A DNA stretch of 64,000 bases from Cristatella mucedo (lineage: Eukaryota > Bryozoa > Phylactolaemata > Cristatellidae). The stretch is taken from the NCBI GenBank assembly GCA_009760855.2, contig WPIO01000008.1, positions 9,159,501 to 9,223,500 on the forward strand. The letters are read 5' to 3'. This document shows, piece by piece, positions 62,801 to 64,000 of this stretch; position 1 is the first letter of the stretch, and each line of letters begins with the position of its first letter. The notes under the pieces were generated by a model. The model was not told the origin of the DNA. It saw nothing but the letters and a program-made list of their open reading frames with translations, and searched no databases. A program made the position numbers and the translations under genes.

Positions 62801-62966
62801 ATATTCAAATACTGCCAGTGAGTATTTTTTGGTAGCCAATGGACTGCAGTAAACTAGCTAAGAATCAGATAAGCAGTTGGAGATTTAAATCTATGGTTCA
62901 TTTCAGGGAGACATCCTTCAGACAGTTTGCACGTACAGCTCCTTGGCTCGTGGCGTCGCTACTTTG
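34902..62966 (+). CDS. DBH-like copper monooxygenase, 3'-partial, ten exons
   Basis: Secreted or luminal Cu(II), ascorbate-dependent monooxygenase of the DBH/MOXD1 family, which hydroxylates small substrates with O2; the substrate here is unknown. Join: 34902-34995, 41178-41344, 46811-46957, 52968-53135, 53240-53326, 55272-55448, 59126-59228, 61045-61208, 62635-62817, 62907-62966. All introns are GT-AG, phases agree, and the 450 codons have no stop. Domains: signal peptide (1-26), DOMON (about 28-140), N-terminal Cu2-monooxygenase (about 190-310), C-terminal Cu2-monooxygenase (from about 316). Copper ligands by family analogy: His235, His236 and His306 for one copper; His384 and His386 for the other. 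Its Met ligand and the stop must lie beyond the window. About nine N-glycosylation sequons fit a secretory protein. Confidence 0.93.
36117..36197 (-). mobile_element. tRNA-derived SINE-like element
   Basis: The reverse complement reads GATAGACCAGGAGG (A-box-like) and, at tRNA spacing, GGTCGTGAGTCCGAATCC (B-box-like). It lies in intron 1. No clean acceptor stem is seen, so not a working tRNA gene. Confidence 0.45.
36460..36549. repeat. (GA)n microsatellite
   Basis: About 90 bp of GA dinucleotides with a few interruptions, in intron 1. The Leu/Ser-rich open frames on the complement are artefacts. Confidence 0.95.
37376..37445 (+). mobile_element. tRNA-derived SINE-like element
   Basis: TTTTAACCGAGAAGTTAAGG then GTGCTCACTC, and CAGGTCGTCAGTTTGAGTGC as a degenerate B box at tRNA-like spacing. 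Shares GTTAAGGTGCT with the element at 58047 and closely resembles the one at 2974. Confidence 0.4.
37600..37675 (+). mobile_element. Possible tRNA-derived SINE head
   Basis: CTGTTAGAACGAGGGCTTCA may be a degenerate A box, and GACGTTCGAATCTCC is a good B-box match at suitable spacing. Supported only by these two boxes. Confidence 0.3.
38703..38790 (+). mobile_element. LINE family B, extreme 5' truncation, plus strand
   Basis: Only the last ~88 bp of family B: CTGCAGCAAATGTAAAGCGC, the hairpin arms AAAGCGCC and GGCGCTTT, then a clean (ATT)n tail. It is in intron 1 in sense orientation. The pure tail and intact hairpin suggest a recent insertion. Confidence 0.85.
39991..40208 (+). repeat. Tandem duplicate D1, preceding (CCGTCT)n
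   Basis: Aligns with 40580-40800 over about 200 bp: GGCTCACCATGCCAGACTGC, TGGTCGGTTGCTCTTA and AAGTGAATGCAATCCGCTTG (GAGTGAATG in this copy) are shared. It leads directly into the hexanucleotide array. Located in intron 1. Confidence 0.85.
40209..40533. repeat. (CCGTCT)n hexanucleotide array
   Basis: About 54 units of CCGTCT, essentially perfect except for one truncated unit (CCGT) at 40401-40404. The array stays open in several frames, giving Pro-Ser then Val-Ser repeats on the plus strand and Arg-rich or Glu-Thr runs on the minus strand. The truncated unit switches the frame. The position inside intron 1 and the lack of an initiation context argue against a protein. Confidence 0.95.
40580..40800 (+). 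repeat. Tandem duplicate D2, preceding (CT)n
   Basis: Second copy of D1. At the point where D1 enters (CCGTCT)n, this copy enters CTCTCTCTGTCTGTCTGTCT and then (CT)n. Confidence 0.85.
40801..40999. repeat. (CT)n / (CTGT)n microsatellite
   Basis: Mixed CTGT and CT repeats that become almost pure (CT)n from 40895. It ends about 180 bp before exon 2. A pyrimidine tract this long on the sense strand upstream of an acceptor could affect splicing; that is inference. Confidence 0.95.
41178..41344 (+). CDS. Monooxygenase exon 2: DOMON domain, first half
   Basis: Residues 32 (split) to 87. It carries YSISWEY, ITFTLMANASGWIGFGFSP and GAMAGSDVVIAFV, the hallmark DOMON strand pattern (G-W-x-G-x-G-F-S-x-x-G-x-M-x-G-x-D). 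Acceptor TTTTTTGTAG, donor CAG|GTGAGT. Sequons at Asn34, Asn42, Asn53 and Asn81. Confidence 0.95.
41612..41830 (-). mobile_element. LINE family B, 5'-truncated copy
   Basis: (AAT)n head, hairpin segment AAGCGCCCCTAGAG ... GGCGCTTTAC and about 170 bp more of the 3' region; ends at GCATAAGCAC. In intron 2, antisense to the gene. Confidence 0.8.
42081..42535 (-). mobile_element. LINE family B, 5'-truncated copy
   Basis: Head ATAATAATTATTATT followed by the 3' region and the start of the C-terminal coding block (GGTACGACGCTTGGCCTGAT near 42508). It abuts an oppositely oriented family-B copy. Confidence 0.75.
42540..43520 (+). mobile_element. LINE family B, decayed plus-strand copy
   Basis: Blocks around 42950-43170 translate to the same alternate-frame signature as other copies (GIYSWCKVFQLGLGV). 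A GTTTGGAACTCAATCCC block (43275) corresponds to W-N-S-L-P. The 3' end at 43461-43520 is a decayed hairpin plus CACTATTAT tail. In intron 2. No open frame remains. Confidence 0.55.
43925..44882 (+). mobile_element. LINE family A (CR1/L2-like), best copy
   Basis: The 3' third of a family-A element with an open frame of 208 codons (43965-44591). Motifs in order: RARNLGVVFDSWLNF, LSRFDYCNSLLAGLPKKAI, LQRTMSMAARLVF, LGWLPVEQRIRSKVLTLTH, GLAPSYLAELL and GDRSFSSAGPRLWNSLP. This is the conserved region downstream of the RT core in CR1/L2-like LINEs. The RT core itself is absent (5' truncation). The 3' untranslated region ends in (ACATT)n at 44862. It sits in intron 2 in sense orientation. The intact frame suggests a younger copy than 4441-6478. 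Confidence 0.85.
44862..44881. repeat. (ACATT)n tail of LINE A
   Basis: Four ACATT units at the very 3' end of the family-A copy; a short-repeat 3' terminus rather than poly(A), as in many CR1/L2 elements. Confidence 0.8.
45718..45800 (-). mobile_element. LINE family B tail, decayed
   Basis: ATAATAATTATTAAAAATTG followed by CACCAAGTGAACTAAATC and CTAGGCCCTC, a weak match to the family-B 3' end. In intron 2. Confidence 0.4.
46811..46957 (+). CDS. Monooxygenase exon 3: DOMON domain, second half
   Basis: Residues 88-136, with DRHATGELLPSLD, YVLLSGQRSNGQLTVTFTR and the conserved LLDTCDSEDAVI (Cys128). Acceptor TTTTAG, donor ACG|GTAAGC, both phase 0. A dead paralogous copy of this exon is at 17919-18056. 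Confidence 0.95.
46958..47450 (+). repeat. Intron-3 segment with paralogous copy upstream
   Basis: Start of intron 3 of the live gene. It matches 18057-18745 downstream of the dead exon, with the same anchor order. Confidence 0.75.
49021..49180. repeat. 25 bp direct repeat pair flanking AT-rich DNA
   Basis: CTCTAGACCTTAGGATCTCC with following AGAAT (49021-49045) recurs with two changes at 49156-49180. The 110 bp between is TAAT-rich. In intron 3. It could be a target-site or slippage duplication. Confidence 0.6.
49545..49617 (+). mobile_element. Possible tRNA-derived SINE head
   Basis: CTTGGTCTTAGCCTCTAC followed at suitable spacing by GGTCGAGGGTTTAAGTCCT, a good B-box match. In intron 3. 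The A box is weak. Confidence 0.35.
50859..50889. repeat. (AT)n microsatellite
   Basis: Pure AT run of about 30 bp in intron 3. Confidence 0.9.
51985..52735 (+). mobile_element. LINE family B, decayed plus-strand copy
   Basis: Starts with a D-L-D-V-M-F-Q-K-like block (51995), the same motif as N-L-D-V-M-F-Q in the copy at 21468. It ends with CACTTCTAAAGTGTGTAGAA and a TTATTACTATTAC tail, a decayed family-B 3' end. Lies in intron 3, ending about 230 bp before exon 4. Confidence 0.55.
52968..53135 (+). CDS. Monooxygenase exon 4: DOMON to copper-domain linker
   Basis: Residues 137-192. VIYSYGDLD and TYHGPVHRGAYSMLLLN match the family's I-W-A-Y-G ... Y-H-x-x-x-R-G ... L-L-N linker. Acceptor TGTTACAG, donor CTG|GTAAGC, phase 0. 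Confidence 0.93.
53240..53326 (+). CDS. Monooxygenase exon 5: start of N-terminal Cu domain
   Basis: Residues 193-221. VTVPANSTTTYWCSIVRLP is the V-P-x-x-x-T-T-Y-W-C signature, with Cys205 expected in a disulfide. The intron before it is only 104 bp. Acceptor CACTTTAG, donor GGG|GTAAGT. Confidence 0.95.
55272..55448 (+). CDS. Monooxygenase exon 6: His-His copper site
   Basis: Residues 222-280. DIVHHILVYGC gives His235 and His236, two ligands of the first copper site, and the exon ends with LIGMWAVGAL, matching the family's A-W-A-x-G-A. Acceptor AAATTACAG, donor CTT|GTGAGT, phase 0. Confidence 0.96.
56640..57390 (+). mobile_element. LINE family B, decayed plus-strand copy
   Basis: Open frame 56869-57090 includes SRKLDFLFQNNLVVDESIS, aligning with A-R-N-L-D-V-M-F-Q-R-D-L-S-L-E-N-H-I-S of the family. 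57116-57260 matches the C-terminal block with CTTACAGTTCGTGCAAAGCT. In intron 6. Confidence 0.6.
57393..57520 (-). mobile_element. LINE family B, 3' end, minus strand
   Basis: Clean (AAT)n head, then ACGCTCTCAGAGAACTGAAC and TTTCTAGGCACTTTTC. It inserted tail-to-tail against the plus-strand copy, in intron 6. Confidence 0.75.
58047..58125 (+). mobile_element. tRNA-derived SINE-like element
   Basis: TAGCTGGTTTAGCCCAGCAG then TTAAGGTGCTTGCCCC, followed by CAAGGTCGTGTGGCCT where a B box would be. Shares GTTAAGGTGCT with the element at 37376 and closely resembles the one at 2974. In intron 6. Confidence 0.4.
59126..59228 (+). CDS. Monooxygenase exon 7: third His ligand
   Basis: Residues 281-314 plus the first base of Gly315. 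PSEAGIPIG and FVLIQTHYNNPGA match P-E-E-A-G-L-P-x-G and L-x-x-H-Y-D-N-P; His306 is the third ligand of the first copper site. Acceptor CTTATAG, donor CAG|GTAAGA, phase 1. Confidence 0.95.
59571..59625. repeat. (TA)n/(TTTA)n microsatellite
   Basis: A short TA run passing into seven or more TTTA units, in intron 7. Confidence 0.9.
61045..61208 (+). CDS. Monooxygenase exon 8: C-terminal Cu domain start
   Basis: Completes Gly315 and runs to residue 369. DASRLRFKVTPTLREYDAGI is the highly conserved D-x-S-G-L-R ... R-x-Y-D-A-G segment, followed by FVPPN and a conserved Cys in AGYCSD. Acceptor TTTTCTACAG, donor TTG|GTAAGT. Confidence 0.95.
62635..62817 (+). CDS. Monooxygenase exon 9: HSH copper site
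   Basis: Residues 370-430. IKVFAVALHSHLLGRAISLR contains His384-Ser-His386, the H-x-H ligands of the catalytic copper, then FNYQDIRAL. Acceptor AATGCTTAG, donor CCA|GTGAGT, phase 0. Confidence 0.96.
62907..62966 (+). CDS. Monooxygenase exon 10: GD-ILQ-C-Y segment
   Basis: Residues 431-450, GDILQTVCTYSSLARGVATL, matching the family's G-D-x-L-x-x-x-C-x-Y-x-T motif. It follows an 89 bp intron and ends at TTG|GTAAGT. The expected next motif (E-M-C, with the copper-binding Met) is not found before the window ends. Confidence 0.93.
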
Positions 62967-64000
62967 GTAAGTTTCAAATCTACTTGATTTATCAGGACTG
63001 TTCCCAGGATACTTCGTTAAAGTAAACCTCTAAGCAAATACTTTGATGCCAATAGCGTTCTTTGCTTTTTAGTCACCATGGGCACTGTAGCAGCACTTTT
63101 TTTAATTTGTAGTATAAGATCGTTATTAAAATTTGACCAAAATATTCTTTAAGGAAAATTGTCAAATTATCAGCGGATGAACTAAAACTATGTAATCAGA
63201 ATAGTTGGTCGTGTTCCTCGGCAGGTTAATTTTTAGCTGCACCTATCGTCCCTGATCTCGGCCGAGGCGTAAGGTGCATGCACTTTACAACCCAAGTCAA
63301 AAGATGAAGTCCCGCAATTGATAACTCCTCATTGATTACAAGAGGAATTTACAGTCAACTTTGTAAGTGAGACTACTGAATCGAACAACCTTTATTGTGC
63401 TTTGTTAGTTTTCATGCCGGGATTTTGCCCTTTTTTTACTACTTGCAAAGACTAGGGTCCCATATACTTTGCTCCAACTCTTCATTACTTTGCAGGGGCT
63501 TGGTCATTTATATTCATAGCGCAGTTTCAAAAGTGGTAGCAAAATATTTAGAAATCAAGCATCTGTCGAAAATTATGATTCTACTTAAAACTGCTTTCCC
63601 GATTAGGCAGAGTAATATAGCCTCTCCCATCGTGTTCTCATCATACTCGCCTCGGTAATTGGGCTGAAAGTCCCCCAAGTCTTAGTGAAAATACTTTCCT
63701 TGCTCCACCAAGTTGGCTCCATGCTATTCTTCAATTTATCCATATGAGCGTAAGGAACATCGACATAAAAGAACGGCATGCAGTCTTTTGTTGCCGCATT
63801 TTGTCACCAATGTATCAGGTAGCTTTACATGGCATTCTGCATTTTGATCTCCGAGAACATTGTCAGCCCTTCAATGTTGGTTCGCAGTGACCTAATTCCC
63901 TAGTTACATGGCGACGAGTTGTCTCCTCTGTCAGAATGACTGAAATAGTAGGGTAATTAGGAAAACAGCATTCGAAGCCTAATATTAATGCCACCATATG
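62967..64000. other. Intron 10, no further exon seen
   Basis: The sequence after exon 10 was read for the missing C-terminal copper-domain exon (E-M-C motif). None was found, so the intron runs past the window edge. The 87-codon open frame at 63395-63658 has no family motif. Confidence 0.6.

Noticed and set aside
63060-63110. Possible next monooxygenase exon after CTTTTAG
   Set aside because: The acceptor looks acceptable, but the downstream translation lacks the family's C-terminal motif.

Overview
The window is nuclear DNA from an animal, most likely an invertebrate. It has spliced exons with GT-AG introns, a secreted copper-monooxygenase gene, many decayed non-LTR retrotransposons (LINEs), a hAT transposase relic, tRNA-derived SINE-like elements and long microsatellites. 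No prokaryotic operons, rRNA or intact tRNA genes were seen. I cannot name the phylum from the sequence alone.

The one clearly intact gene is a DBH-like (MOXD1/dopamine beta-hydroxylase family) copper type II, ascorbate-dependent monooxygenase on the + strand. I assembled ten coding exons by hand between 34902 and 62966. All junctions are GT-AG and all phases match, giving 450 uninterrupted codons: signal peptide, DOMON domain, then the two Cu2-monooxygenase domains with five of the six expected copper ligands. The last exon(s), with the expected Met ligand and the stop, lie beyond the right edge. Introns run from 89 bp to 6.2 kb and carry most of the repeats of the right half.

The left half (1-34700) holds no intact gene that I can find. 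It is a repeat graveyard. A CR1/L2-like LINE 'family A' copy lies at 4441-6478, with a second at 43925-44882. Many 5'-truncated 'family B' LINEs carry (AAT/ATT)n tails and a conserved 3' hairpin; the best copies are at 20741-22885 and 22886-24662. A hAT transposase fragment of the GTF2IRD2/ZBED-like group lies at 20118-20680. A LINE-linked tandem duplication spans 24541-27625. Long (CT)n and (AT)n tracts are also present.

The most notable signal is at 17919-18745: a dead copy of monooxygenase exon 3 together with its downstream intron, about 29 kb upstream of the live exon and in the same orientation. It has one nonsense codon, a conserved Cys changed to Arg and a lost splice donor. This points to an ancient duplication of the monooxygenase locus. 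A second notable structure is in intron 1: a tandem duplication (39991-40208 and 40580-40800) whose two copies lead into different microsatellites, (CCGTCT)n and (CT)n.
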